A model generated the notes under the pieces. It was not told the origin of the DNA, ran no database searches, and saw only the letters and a program-made list of their open reading frames with translations. The position numbers and the translations under genes were made by a program. DNA of 8,736 nt, taken from Actinomycetota bacterium. Lineage in GTDB: Bacteria > Actinomycetota > Thermoleophilia > Gaiellales > Gaiellaceae. The stretch lies in assembly GCA_019234175.1 (NCBI GenBank), contig JAFALP010000256.1, positions 1 to 8,736 of the forward strand. Direction: 5' to 3'. The first letter of the stretch is position 1; every line of letters begins with the position of its first letter. Shown one piece after another: positions 1 to 8,078 of the stretch.

Positions 1-232
1 GCAGCAGCCGCGTGCGCAGGACGCGGTCGATTCCGGCGCCGAGCTCGGCCGCCGCGGCGAGCGCGACGACGAGGGCGTGCTTCGTCTGCGCGTACGCGTC
101 GCCGGGATGGAGGACGACGCCGCCGTCGAGCGCGGCGGTCGCGCTCACGGCGACGAGGTCGCCCTGCCGGACGGCGCGCGAGTAGCCGGCCGCTTCGCCG
201 AAGCCGCCGCTGTCGGGGACCCGTTCGGTCAT
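1..232 (-). CDS. RidA/YjgF-family protein, N-terminal part (cut by window edge)
   Basis: The 77 visible codons read as the N-terminal half of a Rid-family protein. Members form small cytosolic trimers, and the best known hydrolyse reactive enamine/imine intermediates to ketoacids and ammonia. Family-like segments are GYSRAVRQGDLVAVSATAA (residues 16-34), the GDAYAQTKHAL helix start (44-54) and the GAGIDRVLRTRLL segment (65-77). The catalytic Arg region and the C-terminus lie beyond the left edge, so a true deaminase cannot be told from an inactive paralogue. The ATG at 232-230 was chosen because the family N-terminus follows it and a TACGAT box sits exactly six bases upstream, which suggests a leaderless transcript; no Shine-Dalgarno is visible. 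The gene is divergent from the ABC transporter operon. Family call is firm; the subfamily is unknown. Confidence 0.85.
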   Translation of the reverse strand, partial: MTERVPDSGGFGEAAGYSRAVRQGDLVAVSATAALDGGVVLHPGDAYAQTKHALVVALAAAAELGAGIDRVLRTRLL

Positions 233-238
233 TTCGCG

Positions 239-244
239 ATCGTA
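239..244 (-). promoter_or_regulatory. Candidate -10 box, leaderless promoter of the RidA-family gene
   Basis: On the minus strand TACGAT (244-239) fits the TAnnnT form of actinobacterial -10 elements. Six bases (238-233) separate it from the ATG at 232, so the expected transcription start is the A of the start codon. No -35 resembling TTGACA lies 16-18 bases upstream, as is common for leaderless promoters. The same box, extended to TACGATCG, precedes the NTF2-like gene near 8444. Confidence 0.45.
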
Positions 245-255
245 AATCGGCGCGA

Positions 256-261
256 TACCAT
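256..261 (+). promoter_or_regulatory. Candidate -10 box for the ABC transporter operon
   Basis: TACCAT is the only TAnnnT hexamer I find on the plus strand between the divergent starts at 232 and 344. It would start a transcript near 268 with a leader of about 75 bases before dppB. Its -35 region is poor. A competing signal is TTGACG at 272-277, five of six bases of the -35 consensus, but no convincing -10 follows it at 16-18 bases. Which of the two, if either, drives the operon is uncertain. Confidence 0.25.
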
Positions 262-301
262 CCGTCGCCCGTTGACGACGGCGCCGAATGCGATCACTGA
301 G

Positions 302-315
302 GCCCGGGCCCGGGC
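302..315. repeat. 14-bp perfect GC palindrome upstream of dppB
   Basis: GCCCGGGCCCGGGC is perfectly self-complementary and is also a direct repeat of CCCGGGC. It lies in the 111-base non-coding divergent region, 28 bases before the dppB start. It could be a dimeric repressor site or an RNA hairpin in the leader. GC-only palindromes also arise by chance in DNA this rich in G and C, so a role is uncertain. Confidence 0.35.
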
Positions 316-343
316 AAGCCGCCTTCCGCGGCCGCCCGCCTTC

Positions 344-1354
344 GTGCGCTTCGTCCTCCGGCGCCTCGTCGCTCTCGTCTTCCTCTCCATCGGCATCACC
401 GCCGTCGCGTTCGTCCTGACGCAGCTCGTCCCGAGCAACGCCGCCGCCACGAACCTCGGCGAGCAGGCGGCCGGCGACCCCGCCGCGGTGAAGGCCTTCG
501 ACCAGCACTACGGGCTCAACCATCCTCTGCCTGTCCGGTACCTCATTTACCTCGATCACCTCGTGCACGGGGACCTCGGCCAGTCGTCGGTCACGCACGA
601 CGCCGTCACGCACGACCTCGGGCAGTTCATCCCGGCGACCGCCGAGCTCGCGCTCTACTCGATCCTGTTCGCCGCCATCGTCGGGATCGTCTTCGGGACG
701 ATCGCCGCGCTCCGACGCAACCGGCCCGCGGACCACGCGCTGCGCGTGCTCTCACTCGCGGGCATCTCCATGCCGACGTTCTGGATCGCGCTCGTCGCGC
801 TCTACGTCGGCTTCTACGAGCTCGGCTGGTTCCCCGGCGCCGGCCGGCTCAACCCGGGCGTGAACCCGCCCCCGAGCGTCACCGGGCTGTACACGATCGA
901 CGCACTCATCGCCGGGGAGTTCGGGCTCTTCTGGCAGGCCCTGCACAGCCTGATCCTTCCGGCGCTCGTCCTCGCCGCGTTCAACGTCAGCCTGCTCACG
1001 CGCTTCACGCGCTCGGCCGTGCTCGAGGTGATCGGCAACGACTACGTTCGCGCAGCGCGCGCGAAGGGCCTGCCGGAGCGCATCGTCGTCGTCCGCTACA
1101 TCCTGCGCGCGGCGCTGCCGTCGGTGGTCACCGTGCTCGGCCTCGTCTTTGCGAACGTGCTCACCGGCGCCGTGCTCGTGGAGAAGATCTTCTCGTGGCC
1201 GGGAATCGGCCAGTACGCATACGAGGCCGCGGTCAACCTCGACGTGCCCGCGATCGCGGGCGTGAGCATCTTCGTCGCCGTCGTCTACGTGACGATCAAC
1301 TTCATCGTCGACGTCCTCTACGGCGTCATCGACCCGAGGATCCGGATCACGTGA
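344..1354 (+). CDS. dppB: Peptide-type ABC transporter permease, DppB/OppB family
   Basis: This is the first inner-membrane permease of a dipeptide/oligopeptide/nickel-class importer (336 residues, usual for the family). It has an N-terminal anchor helix (about 8-27), a long extracytoplasmic stretch with the family pattern YGLNHPLPVRYLIYL..GDLG (56-79), then hydrophobic segments near 100-124, 137-160, 197-218, 255-280 and 303-328. The cytoplasmic coupling (EAA) loop is YVRAARAKGLPER..VVVRYILRAALP (234-259), and the C-terminal DVLYGVIDPRIR (323-334) is typical. The GTG at 344 was chosen because the family begins with (M)RFVLRRL directly before the first helix. No Shine-Dalgarno supports it, and the in-frame TTG at 272 remains possible. 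The stop overlaps the next start by four bases (GTGA). The symbol denotes the family; the substrate is unproven. Confidence 0.93.
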   Translation: MRFVLRRLVALVFLSIGITAVAFVLTQLVPSNAAATNLGEQAAGDPAAVKAFDQHYGLNHPLPVRYLIYLDHLVHGDLGQSSVTHDAVTHDLGQFIPATAELALYSILFAAIVGIVFGTIAALRRNRPADHALRVLSLAGISMPTFWIALVALYVGFYELGWFPGAGRLNPGVNPPPSVTGLYTIDALIAGEFGLFWQALHSLILPALVLAAFNVSLLTRFTRSAVLEVIGNDYVRAARAKGLPERIVVVRYILRAALPSVVTVLGLVFANVLTGAVLVEKIFSWPGIGQYAYEAAVNLDVPAIAGVSIFVAVVYVTINFIVDVLYGVIDPRIRIT

Positions 1355-2232
1355 GCTCCCTCGCGTACGCGCTCCGCGCCCGCCCGCGCGCGTCGTGGAT
1401 CCCGGCCGCGTGGCGCCAGCCGCTGGCGATCGTCGGCATCGTCATCGCCGCAGCGTGGATCGTGATCGCGATCTTCGCGCCGCTCATCGCGCCCGACGAT
1501 CCGCTCGCGCAGACGTTCACTCCCGCCGCGGGCCCCTCGTGGCACCACCTCTTCGGCACGGACGAGCTCGGCCGCGACGTCTTCAGCCGCGTCATCAGCG
1601 GCTCGCGCGTCTCGCTGCCGATCGCAGTCACGCTCGTCGCGCTCGCCGCCACCATCGGGAGCATCGTCGGCGCGGTCGCCGGCTACTTCCGAGGCGTCGT
1701 CGACGGCATCCTCATGCGCTCGACCGACCTCGTGTTCGCGTTCCCGCCGATCATCCTCGCGATGGTCGTCGCCGCCGTCCTCGGACGCGGCCTCTTCAAC
1801 GCCGCCCTCGCCATCGTCGTCGTCGCGTGGCCCTCGTATGCGCGAGTCGTACGCGGGCTCGTGCTCTCCGTCGGCGACTCGGAGTACGTGCAGTCGGCGC
1901 GGCTTCTCGGCGCCTCGAGCCGGCGGACGCTCGTCCGCGACGTGCTCCCGAACGTCGCCGGGCCGGTCTTCGTGCTGGCGACGCTCGACCTCGCGAACGC
2001 GATCCTGCTCCTCTCCGGGCTGTCGTTCCTCGGCCTGGGGGCGCAGCCGCCGAAGGCGGAGTGGGGCTCGATGGTGGCCGAGGGCACGCAGTACTTCCAG
2101 TGGTGGTGGATCGGGACGTTCCCGGGGCTCGCCATCTTCACCGTCGTGCTCGCGTTCAACTTCCTCGGCGACAGCCTGCGCGACGTGTTCGACCCTCGCA
2201 CGGCGCGCCGCGACGCGGAGGTGGAGCCGTGA
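1351..2232 (+). CDS. dppC: Peptide-type ABC transporter permease, DppC/OppC family
   Basis: This is the second permease (293 residues), which pairs with DppB to form the translocation channel. After an N-terminal helix (about 24-46) comes the OppC/DppC hallmark HLFGTDELGRDVFSR (66-80). The transport domain has hydrophobic segments near 88-112, 125-145, 147-165, 203-228 and 255-275. The coupling loop is EYVQSARLLGASSRRTLVRDVLP (178-200), followed by the conserved LSFLGLGAQPPKAEWGSM (224-241). The GTG start shares four bases with the dppB stop, and GAGGA at 1336-1340 lies ten bases upstream as a usable ribosome binding site. The gene ends by overlapping dppD in the same GTGA way, so production of the subunits is probably coupled through translation. 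Confidence 0.94.
   Translation: MSSLAYALRARPRASWIPAAWRQPLAIVGIVIAAAWIVIAIFAPLIAPDDPLAQTFTPAAGPSWHHLFGTDELGRDVFSRVISGSRVSLPIAVTLVALAATIGSIVGAVAGYFRGVVDGILMRSTDLVFAFPPIILAMVVAAVLGRGLFNAALAIVVVAWPSYARVVRGLVLSVGDSEYVQSARLLGASSRRTLVRDVLPNVAGPVFVLATLDLANAILLLSGLSFLGLGAQPPKAEWGSMVAEGTQYFQWWWIGTFPGLAIFTVVLAFNFLGDSLRDVFDPRTARRDAEVEP
2217..2222 (+). promoter_or_regulatory. Strong ribosome binding site for dppD
   Basis: GGAGGT lies inside the end of dppC, six bases before the GTG at 2229. It fixes the dppD start at the four-base overlap rather than at any upstream codon in that frame. Confidence 0.7.
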
Positions 2233-3190
2233 GCGTCCTCGAGGTCGACTCGCTGCGCGTGCAGCTGCCGACGCCTTCCGGCGACGTCACCATCGTCGAC
2301 GGCGTCGACTACGCCGTCGAGGCGGGCGAGGTGCTCGGCGTCGCGGGGGAGAGCGGCAGCGGCAAGACCATCTCCATGCTCGCGCTCCTCGGCCTCCTCC
2401 CGGAGCGGTCGACCGTGCACGGGACGGCGCGCTTCGAGGGACGGGACCTCATCACCATGCCGCGGCGCGAGCTGCGCGACATCGCCGGCCGCGACCTGGC
2501 GATGGTGTTCCAGGACCCGTTCACGTCGCTCCATCCCATGCTCTCGGTCGGCAAGCAGCTGACCGAGCACGTGCGCCGCCACCTGCACCTCGATCGCGCC
2601 GCGTCGCAGCGGCGCGCGGTCGAGCTGCTCGAGGATGTCCGCATCCCCGACCCCGAGGCGGCGCTGCGCGCCTTCCCTCATCACTTCTCAGGCGGGATGC
2701 GGCAGCGCATCGCCATCGCCATCGCGCTCGCGTGCCGGCCGAAGCTCCTGATCGCGGACGAGCCGACGACGGCGCTCGACGTCACCGTGCAGGCCGGGAT
2801 CCTCCGGCTCCTCGACCGGCTGCGGCGCGAGCACGAGCTCGCGGTCATCCTCATCACCCACGACCTCGGCGTCCTGTCGTCGATCGCCGACCGCGTCTCC
2901 ATCTTCTACGCGGGGCGGGTCGTGGAGTCCGGCGCGCGCGACGCCGTGCTCACACATCCGCGGCACCCGTACACGCACGCGCTGCTGGACGCGCTGCCGC
3001 ACCCGGAGGTGTCGAAGGAGCGCCCGCTGGTCGCCATCGGCGGCGCCCCGCCGGCGCCGGGCCGCCTGCCCACCGGCTGCGCGTTCAATCCGCGCTGCGC
3101 GCACGCGGTCGAAACGTGCCGCCTCGAGGTCCCGCAGCTCGTCGTCGCGGGCGACCGCCGCCTCGCGTGCCCCGTCGACCCCTTCCGCGC

Positions 3191-3194
<4 letters not shown>
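2229..3194 (+). CDS. dppD: Peptide-type ABC transporter ATP-binding protein, DppD/OppD family
   Basis: This is the first of two nucleotide-binding subunits (321 residues), located on the cytoplasmic face and powering import. All ATPase motifs are present: Walker A GESGSGKT (40-47), Q-loop FQDP with Q95, signature FSGGM (153-157), Walker B LLIADEPT with catalytic E178, and switch His211 in THDLG. The C-terminal oligopeptide-transporter extension contains HPYTHALL (246-253) and four cysteines, C284, C290, C297 and C314, in the pattern C-x5-C-x6-C-x16-C. An iron-sulfur cluster has been reported in the corresponding region of a mycobacterial OppD-type ATPase, so the same is possible here. The start overlaps the dppC stop (GTGA) behind GGAGGT, and the end overlaps dppF (ATGA). 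Confidence 0.94.
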
Positions 3195-4133
<939 letters not shown>

Positions 4134-4135
<2 letters not shown>

Positions 4136-4147
4136 TTTGATCAAATC
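4134..4147. promoter_or_regulatory. 14-bp AT-rich palindrome, candidate operator
   Basis: GATTTGATCAAATC is a perfect palindrome. It begins within the dppF stop codon and covers the predicted transcription start of the internal promoter. Such an AT-rich perfect palindrome is conspicuous in this GC-rich DNA. Its size and place suit a dimeric regulator; in RNA it could form only a weak five-pair hairpin, so a DNA operator is the better reading. Confidence 0.45.
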
Positions 4148-4157
4148 CCCCGCGACC

Positions 4158-4165
4158 GAGGAGGG
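4158..4165 (+). promoter_or_regulatory. Strong ribosome binding site of the binding-protein gene
   Basis: GAGGAGGG ends six bases before the TTG at 4172. It is the best Shine-Dalgarno match in the window and decides the start, since the signal peptide begins directly at that TTG. Confidence 0.8.
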
Positions 4166-4171
4166 CTCGCT

Positions 4172-5767
4172 TTGAGAAGGTGGAAGTGGCTCGCGCTCGT
4201 GGCGGCAGCCGGCGTCCTCGCCAGCGCTGCTGCCGCGTTCGGCGCGACCGCGCACAGCACGGCAGGCTCGACGCTCGTCGTCGACAACTCGTTCACGATC
4301 AAGACGTCGGATCCGCAGAGGGCATTCGATCCGACGGGATCGCTCATCGACCGAGCCCTCTACGACACGCTCTTCACGTACAAGGGCGGCGACCTCTCGA
4401 ATCCGATCCCGCTGCTCGTCTCCTCGTGGAAGGCGAGCAACGGCGCGAAGACGTTCACCTTCCAGCTGAAGAAGAACGTCCACTTCGCGGACGGCACCCC
4501 GCTGACCTCGAAGGACGTCGTCTTCTCGTTCGAGCGGCTGGTGAACATCAAGGGGAACCCGGCGTTCCTGCTCGCCGGCGTGACGGTGAAGGCGACCGGG
4601 CCGTACACGGTCGTCATGACGTCGACCACGCCTGACACCGAGCTGCCGGCCATCCTCGCGAACCCGTCCACCGGCATCGTCAACTCCAAGCTCGTGATGG
4701 CGCACGGCGGCACCGACGCCGCCAACGCGTCCACGGCCGACAAGGCGGAGAACTGGCTGAACACGCCCGCATCCGCCGGCGCCGGCAGCGGTCCCTACGT
4801 GCTCAAGTCGTACAGCACGACCTCGCAGATCGTGCTCGCGCCGAACACGAAGTACTGGGGCCCGAAGAAGCCGGCGTTCAGCACCGTCGTCGTCCGCAAC
4901 ATGATCGCGACGACGCAGCTGATCAACGTCCAGCGTGGGACGCACGAGATCGCGATCGACCTCTCGGCCGACCAGGCGCAGACGCTGAAGGGCAACAAGA
5001 AGCTGAACGTCTCGCTCCAGCCGTCGACCTGGGTGTTCTGGCTCTTCGCCAACAACGATCCCAAGGTCTCGACGGTGACGTCGAACGAACAGTGGCAGCA
5101 GGCGGTCCGGTATGGGCTCGACTACAAGTCGATCCTCTCCGTCGCCGGCCCGGGCGCCATCCAGGCTCCGGGGCTGATCCCGTCGATGTTCCTCGGCTCG
5201 CTCCCGCAGAAGGACGACGCCGTTCAGAACGTCGCCAAGGCGAAGGCCGCGCTCGCCGCGTCGGGCCTCGGCGGCCAGCAGGTGACGCTGCAGTACCCGT
5301 CCGACCTGACCATCAACGGCGTGCCGTTCACGACGATGGCGGAGAAGGTCCAGGCCAACCTGCAGGCGATCGGCTTCAACATCCAGCTGTCCGGCTCGCC
5401 GACGTCCAACTGGCTGACGACGTACCGCAACGGTCAGATGGCGTTCGGCCTGTCGCTGTGGGGCCCGGACTATCCGGATCCCGCCGACTACCTGACGTTC
5501 GCTCCGGGACAGCTCGTCGGCCTCCGTGCCGGCTGGGCGAAGGGCGCCGACCCGGCGATCGAGAAGCTGGCGGCGAAGGCGCTCGTCACCACGAACGCCG
5601 CGCAGCGCAAGGCCATCTACCAGCAGTACCAGCACGACCTGAACGAGAGCGGGCCGTACTTCCCGCTCATGCAGCCGACGCAGGTGTTCGTCTCGACGTC
5701 CGACCTGAAGGGCGCGGTCTACAACGCCGAGTACGACGTCGACGTCACGCAGATCTCTCCGAAATAG
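4172..5767 (+). CDS. dppA: ABC transporter substrate-binding protein, family 5 (peptide/nickel type)
   Basis: This is the extracytoplasmic solute receptor that feeds the DppBCDF channel (531 residues, normal length). Residues 1-27 form a signal peptide: basic MRRWKW, an Ala/Val/Leu core, and a likely cut after ATA (25-27). There is no lipobox, and I find no cysteine in the whole protein, so it is not a classical lipoprotein. Family-5 landmarks are LYDTLFTY (63-70), PLLVSSWKASNGAKTFTFQLKKNVHFADGTPLTSKDVVFSFER (80-122, with the FADG-P-T-DVVFSFER hallmark), SGPYVLKSY (206-214) and LWGPDYPDPADYL (429-441). The last aligns with the stretch that binds the peptide amino group in E. coli DppA. The TTG start is set by GAGGAGGG six bases upstream. 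The stop abuts the stop of the opposing M24 gene. Peptide specificity is inferred only. Confidence 0.92.
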   Translation: MRRWKWLALVAAAGVLASAAAAFGATAHSTAGSTLVVDNSFTIKTSDPQRAFDPTGSLIDRALYDTLFTYKGGDLSNPIPLLVSSWKASNGAKTFTFQLKKNVHFADGTPLTSKDVVFSFERLVNIKGNPAFLLAGVTVKATGPYTVVMTSTTPDTELPAILANPSTGIVNSKLVMAHGGTDAANASTADKAENWLNTPASAGAGSGPYVLKSYSTTSQIVLAPNTKYWGPKKPAFSTVVVRNMIATTQLINVQRGTHEIAIDLSADQAQTLKGNKKLNVSLQPSTWVFWLFANNDPKVSTVTSNEQWQQAVRYGLDYKSILSVAGPGAIQAPGLIPSMFLGSLPQKDDAVQNVAKAKAALAASGLGGQQVTLQYPSDLTINGVPFTTMAEKVQANLQAIGFNIQLSGSPTSNWLTTYRNGQMAFGLSLWGPDYPDPADYLTFAPGQLVGLRAGWAKGADPAIEKLAAKALVTTNAAQRKAIYQQYQHDLNESGPYFPLMQPTQVFVSTSDLKGAVYNAEYDVDVTQISPK

Positions 5768-6898
5768 CTAGTTCGCGACGAGGGCGGCGGGATAGGAATT
5801 CAGGTTCCGCCCGCCGCTCTCCTCGACCACGATGATGTCCTCGATCCGGACGCTGAAGCGTCCGGGGATGATGATCGAGGGCTCGTCCGTGAACGTCATG
5901 CCGGCCAGGAGCGGCGTCTCGTCCTCGGGTGAGAGGAACGGTCGCTCGTGCACGTCCATGCCGATCCCGTGGCCCATCCGGTGGCGGAAGTACTCGCCCA
6001 GGCCGGCGTCCTCGATCGGTCCGCGGCAGGCGGCGTTCACGTCGCGCGCGATCGCGCCAGCCATGGCCGCGGCGCGTCCGGCCTCCTGCGCGGCCAGCAT
6101 CGTCTCGTACGCGTCCACGTAGTCGGCCGGCGGCTCGCCGCAGTAGACGGTGCGGCCGAAGTCGGAGCAGTACCCGTCGACGACGCCGCCGAAGTCGAAC
6201 ATCACCGACGTCCCGGACGCGATCGGCGTGCGCCCGCTCGCCGTGTGGTTGTCCACGTCTCCCTCGCTCATGCCCGTGAAGATGTGCGTCGTGAAGGACG
6301 GGCAGCGCGAGCCCGCCTCGCGCATCTCGTGCTCGACCGCCTCCGCGAGGTCGTTCATCGTCACGCCGGGGACGACGAGCGGCGAGACGGCGGCCATCGC
6401 CTTCTCCACGGTCCCGATCGCGCGGCCCATCGCCTCGAGCTCCTCGTCCGTCTTCACCCGGCGGAGGCCGTTGACGAGGCGGGTCCCCGTCTGAAGCGTC
6501 TCGTAGCCGAACGCGCGGCCGAGGTGCAGGACCGTTTCCGCCCACACGCGGTCGCCGACCCCGACGGTGCGCGCCGGGCCGAGGCGCTCGGCGGCGCGCG
6601 CGAAGGTCGCAGGCCCGTCGTCGGTCTCGCTGACGACGATCACCTCCCCGTCCGGGTCCTCGCGCAGGTCGAACGCGGCGAACATGCGCGGAAAGAGGAA
6701 CACGGGATCGCCGTCGCGCCGGAAGAACGCTCCCGTCACCCAGCCGTGCGCGTACGACGCCTCGCCGAAGTTCGGGATCTGCCGCTCGACGCCGGTGAGG
6801 TACTCGAGGTCCGCGGAGGGAGCGAGGAAGAGGAGGTCGACGCCTTGCTCCTCCATCGTCTCGGCGAGCCGCCGGCGGCGGGATGCGTAATCGAACAT
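5768..6898 (-). CDS. M24-family metallopeptidase (Xaa-Pro aminopeptidase/creatinase fold)
   Basis: A two-domain M24B-type enzyme of 376 residues: an N-terminal creatinase-like domain (about 1-135) and a C-terminal pita-bread catalytic domain (about 150-376). All five dinuclear metal ligands are visible: D235 in MFDFGG, D246 in CSDFGRT, H310 in MGHGIGMD, E339 in TDEPS and E353 in RIEDI. The auxiliary histidines H218 (DNHTASGR) and H317 (DVHERP) are also present. Relatives cleave the bond before proline or hydrolyse creatine-like C-N bonds; which applies here is not determined. No signal peptide, so cytosolic. ATG 6898 overlaps the upstream stop by one base. A GTG at 6901 directly before it would give the four-base overlap used elsewhere and add one residue. 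Next to a peptide importer, hydrolysis of the imported compound is plausible. Confidence 0.92.
   Translation of the reverse strand: MFDYASRRRRLAETMEEQGVDLLFLAPSADLEYLTGVERQIPNFGEASYAHGWVTGAFFRRDGDPVFLFPRMFAAFDLREDPDGEVIVVSETDDGPATFARAAERLGPARTVGVGDRVWAETVLHLGRAFGYETLQTGTRLVNGLRRVKTDEELEAMGRAIGTVEKAMAAVSPLVVPGVTMNDLAEAVEHEMREAGSRCPSFTTHIFTGMSEGDVDNHTASGRTPIASGTSVMFDFGGVVDGYCSDFGRTVYCGEPPADYVDAYETMLAAQEAGRAAAMAGAIARDVNAACRGPIEDAGLGEYFRHRMGHGIGMDVHERPFLSPEDETPLLAGMTFTDEPSIIIPGRFSVRIEDIIVVEESGGRNLNSYPAALVAN
5780..5821 (+). terminator. Candidate hairpin 3' of the transporter operon
   Basis: GAGGGCGGCGGG (5780-5791) pairs with CCCGCCGCTCTC (5810-5821) to give a 12-pair stem around an 18-base loop, 12 bases after the dppA stop. 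The one imperfect pair is G-U in the plus-strand RNA but a C-A mismatch in the minus-strand RNA, so the hairpin favours the transporter transcript. No T tract follows, and both arms are coding sequence of the opposing M24 gene. It may end or protect the transporter mRNA, or be a by-product of GC-rich codons. Confidence 0.35.
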
Positions 6899-7767
6899 CA
6901 CGCGAGTCTAGGCAGAACGTCTGAGACGAGCAGGCCGATGTCGTTCGGATTGCCGAAGTCGACGCGGAGCGCGCCGGCGTCGTGGACGGCCCGCGCCTGG
7001 TCCGCCACCTCCTCGGGCGTGCCGGCGAACGCGAAGCTCTCGAGATCGGTGGCTCCCGTCGGGTCGAGCGCGCCGACGACGTCGACGTACATCGCCACTT
7101 CCCGTCGCGCGATCTCGCGCGCCCGGTCGCCGTCGCGGTCGACCACCGTGATCGCGCCGAGGACGATGCCGACGTCGGGGTTGCCGATGCGCTCGCGCAT
7201 GACCGCAACCATGCCGGGATTGGCGCTGCCGCCGATCTTCACCTCCGCCGCGGCCGTCCCCGCGAAGGCGGCGAGCCGCGGTGACCACGTGCCGACGAGG
7301 AGCGGCACCTCCGGCCGCTCGATCTCGTAGCGGAGCCGCTCGCCCGGCGGCAGCGAGAAGCGGGCGCCCTCGAAGCCCTCCTCGTCGCCGGCGAGGAGCC
7401 GGCGGACGATCTCCCACGCCTCGCGCACGGCGGTGAGCGGGCGCGACGTGTCGACGCCGAGCGAGTCGAGCCACGCGCCCGCGGCGAGGCCGAGGAACGC
7501 ACGGCCGTTCGACAGGCGGTCGAGCGCGGCGATCTGCCCCGCGATCTCGACCGGATGGAGCGTGAAGGGGTTCAGGCACGTCGGGCCGATGCGCACGCGC
7601 GAGGTCGCGTTCGCGATCTCGATCAGCGCCGGCAGCGCAGGCTGGTACCAGAGGTCGTTGAAGACGGTGACGACGTCGAAGCCGGCGTCGTCGGCGACGC
7701 GCGCCGCGGCCGCGTACGCGCCGGGCGCCTTGTCCGTCTGCAGCGCGAGGCCGACCTCGCGCTTCAC
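6898..7767 (-). CDS. Luciferase-like (LLM) oxidoreductase, Mer-type, probably F420-dependent
   Basis: A TIM-barrel member of the bacterial luciferase superfamily (289 residues), closest in pattern to the F420-dependent methylenetetrahydromethanopterin reductase (Mer) branch. Typical segments: GLALQTDKAPGAYAAAARVADDAGFDVVTVFNDLW (6-40), ANATSRVRIGPTCLNPFTLHPVEIAGQIAALDRLSNGRAFLGLAAGAWL (52-100), the cofactor-side VPLLVGTWSPRLAAFAGTAAAEVKIGG (154-180), and FAGTPEEVADQARAVHDAGALRVDFG (247-272). Relatives transfer hydride between F420H2 or FMNH2 and diverse small molecules; the substrate here is unknown, and the cofactor call rests on family pattern only. The GTG start shares four bases with the upstream TIGR04076-like stop, and the gene ends on the M24 start, so the genes are translationally coupled. 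No good Shine-Dalgarno is seen. Confidence 0.88.
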   Translation of the reverse strand: MKREVGLALQTDKAPGAYAAAARVADDAGFDVVTVFNDLWYQPALPALIEIANATSRVRIGPTCLNPFTLHPVEIAGQIAALDRLSNGRAFLGLAAGAWLDSLGVDTSRPLTAVREAWEIVRRLLAGDEEGFEGARFSLPPGERLRYEIERPEVPLLVGTWSPRLAAFAGTAAAEVKIGGSANPGMVAVMRERIGNPDVGIVLGAITVVDRDGDRAREIARREVAMYVDVVGALDPTGATDLESFAFAGTPEEVADQARAVHDAGALRVDFGNPNDIGLLVSDVLPRLA

Positions 7768-8078
7768 GTCAGGTCGTCGGTGCGCATCGTCCGCTTCCCG
7801 ATCCGCTCGATGCGCATGATCACGCGCTCGTCCGGATCGGGGCACGCGACGTGCGAGTCGAGCTCGAGCCAGTCGCCCTCGGCCAGGTCGCGCTGCTTCG
7901 CCGCGAGGAGCGGCAGCACCGACTGCAGCGCGTACATGCAGAAGTGCTTCCCCTCCGGGATGCGCAGCCGGCTCGACTCGGTCAGCTCGAACGAGTCGCC
8001 GACCTCCATCCCGCACACGGAGCGGCCCTCGATGCGCTCGACGGTGACGCGCAGGTCGTAGAGCGACATCTCCGTCAC
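7764..8078 (-). CDS. TIGR04076-like small protein of unknown function
   Basis: A 104-residue soluble protein resembling, from memory and without a search, the uncharacterised TIGR04076 family. It begins with a beta-strand-like YDLRVTVERIEG (7-18), then VCGMEVGDSFEL (21-32), PEGKHFCMYALQSVLPLLAAKQRDL (41-65) and finally CPDPDERVIMRIERI (79-93). Cysteines C22, C47 and C79 sit in these conserved blocks and could be redox-active or metal-binding, but nothing proves it. The GTG at 8078 was chosen over the ATG at 8069. It gives a GTGA overlap with the upstream stop and has GAGGAC (8092-8087) eight bases before it. The downstream end overlaps the LLM gene by four bases. No signal peptide or membrane segment. 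The role is unknown; tight coupling suggests it serves the oxidoreductase/peptidase pathway. Confidence 0.8.
   Translation of the reverse strand: MTEMSLYDLRVTVERIEGRSVCGMEVGDSFELTESSRLRIPEGKHFCMYALQSVLPLLAAKQRDLAEGDWLELDSHVACPDPDERVIMRIERIGKRTMRTDDLT

Noticed and set aside
272..343. In-frame TTG at 272 as an alternative dppB start adding 24 residues
   Set aside because: The extra residues are Ala/Arg/Pro-rich and unlike the family, no Shine-Dalgarno precedes the TTG, and the sequence there (TTGACG) looks more like a -35 element. The family N-terminus begins at GTG 344.
5735..5746. GACGTCGACGTC palindrome near the dppA end, as a terminator for the minus operon
   Set aside because: It is explained by repeated Asp-Val codons, would have no loop as RNA and has no T tract.
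5948..7330. Long open frame on the plus strand across the M24 and LLM genes
   Set aside because: It crosses two well-supported minus-strand genes, has low-complexity Arg/Val/His composition and no family pattern.
6898..7767. Light-producing luciferase
   Set aside because: Only the shared TIM-barrel superfamily is indicated; no partner luxB or fatty-aldehyde genes are present and the pattern is that of F420-type reductases.
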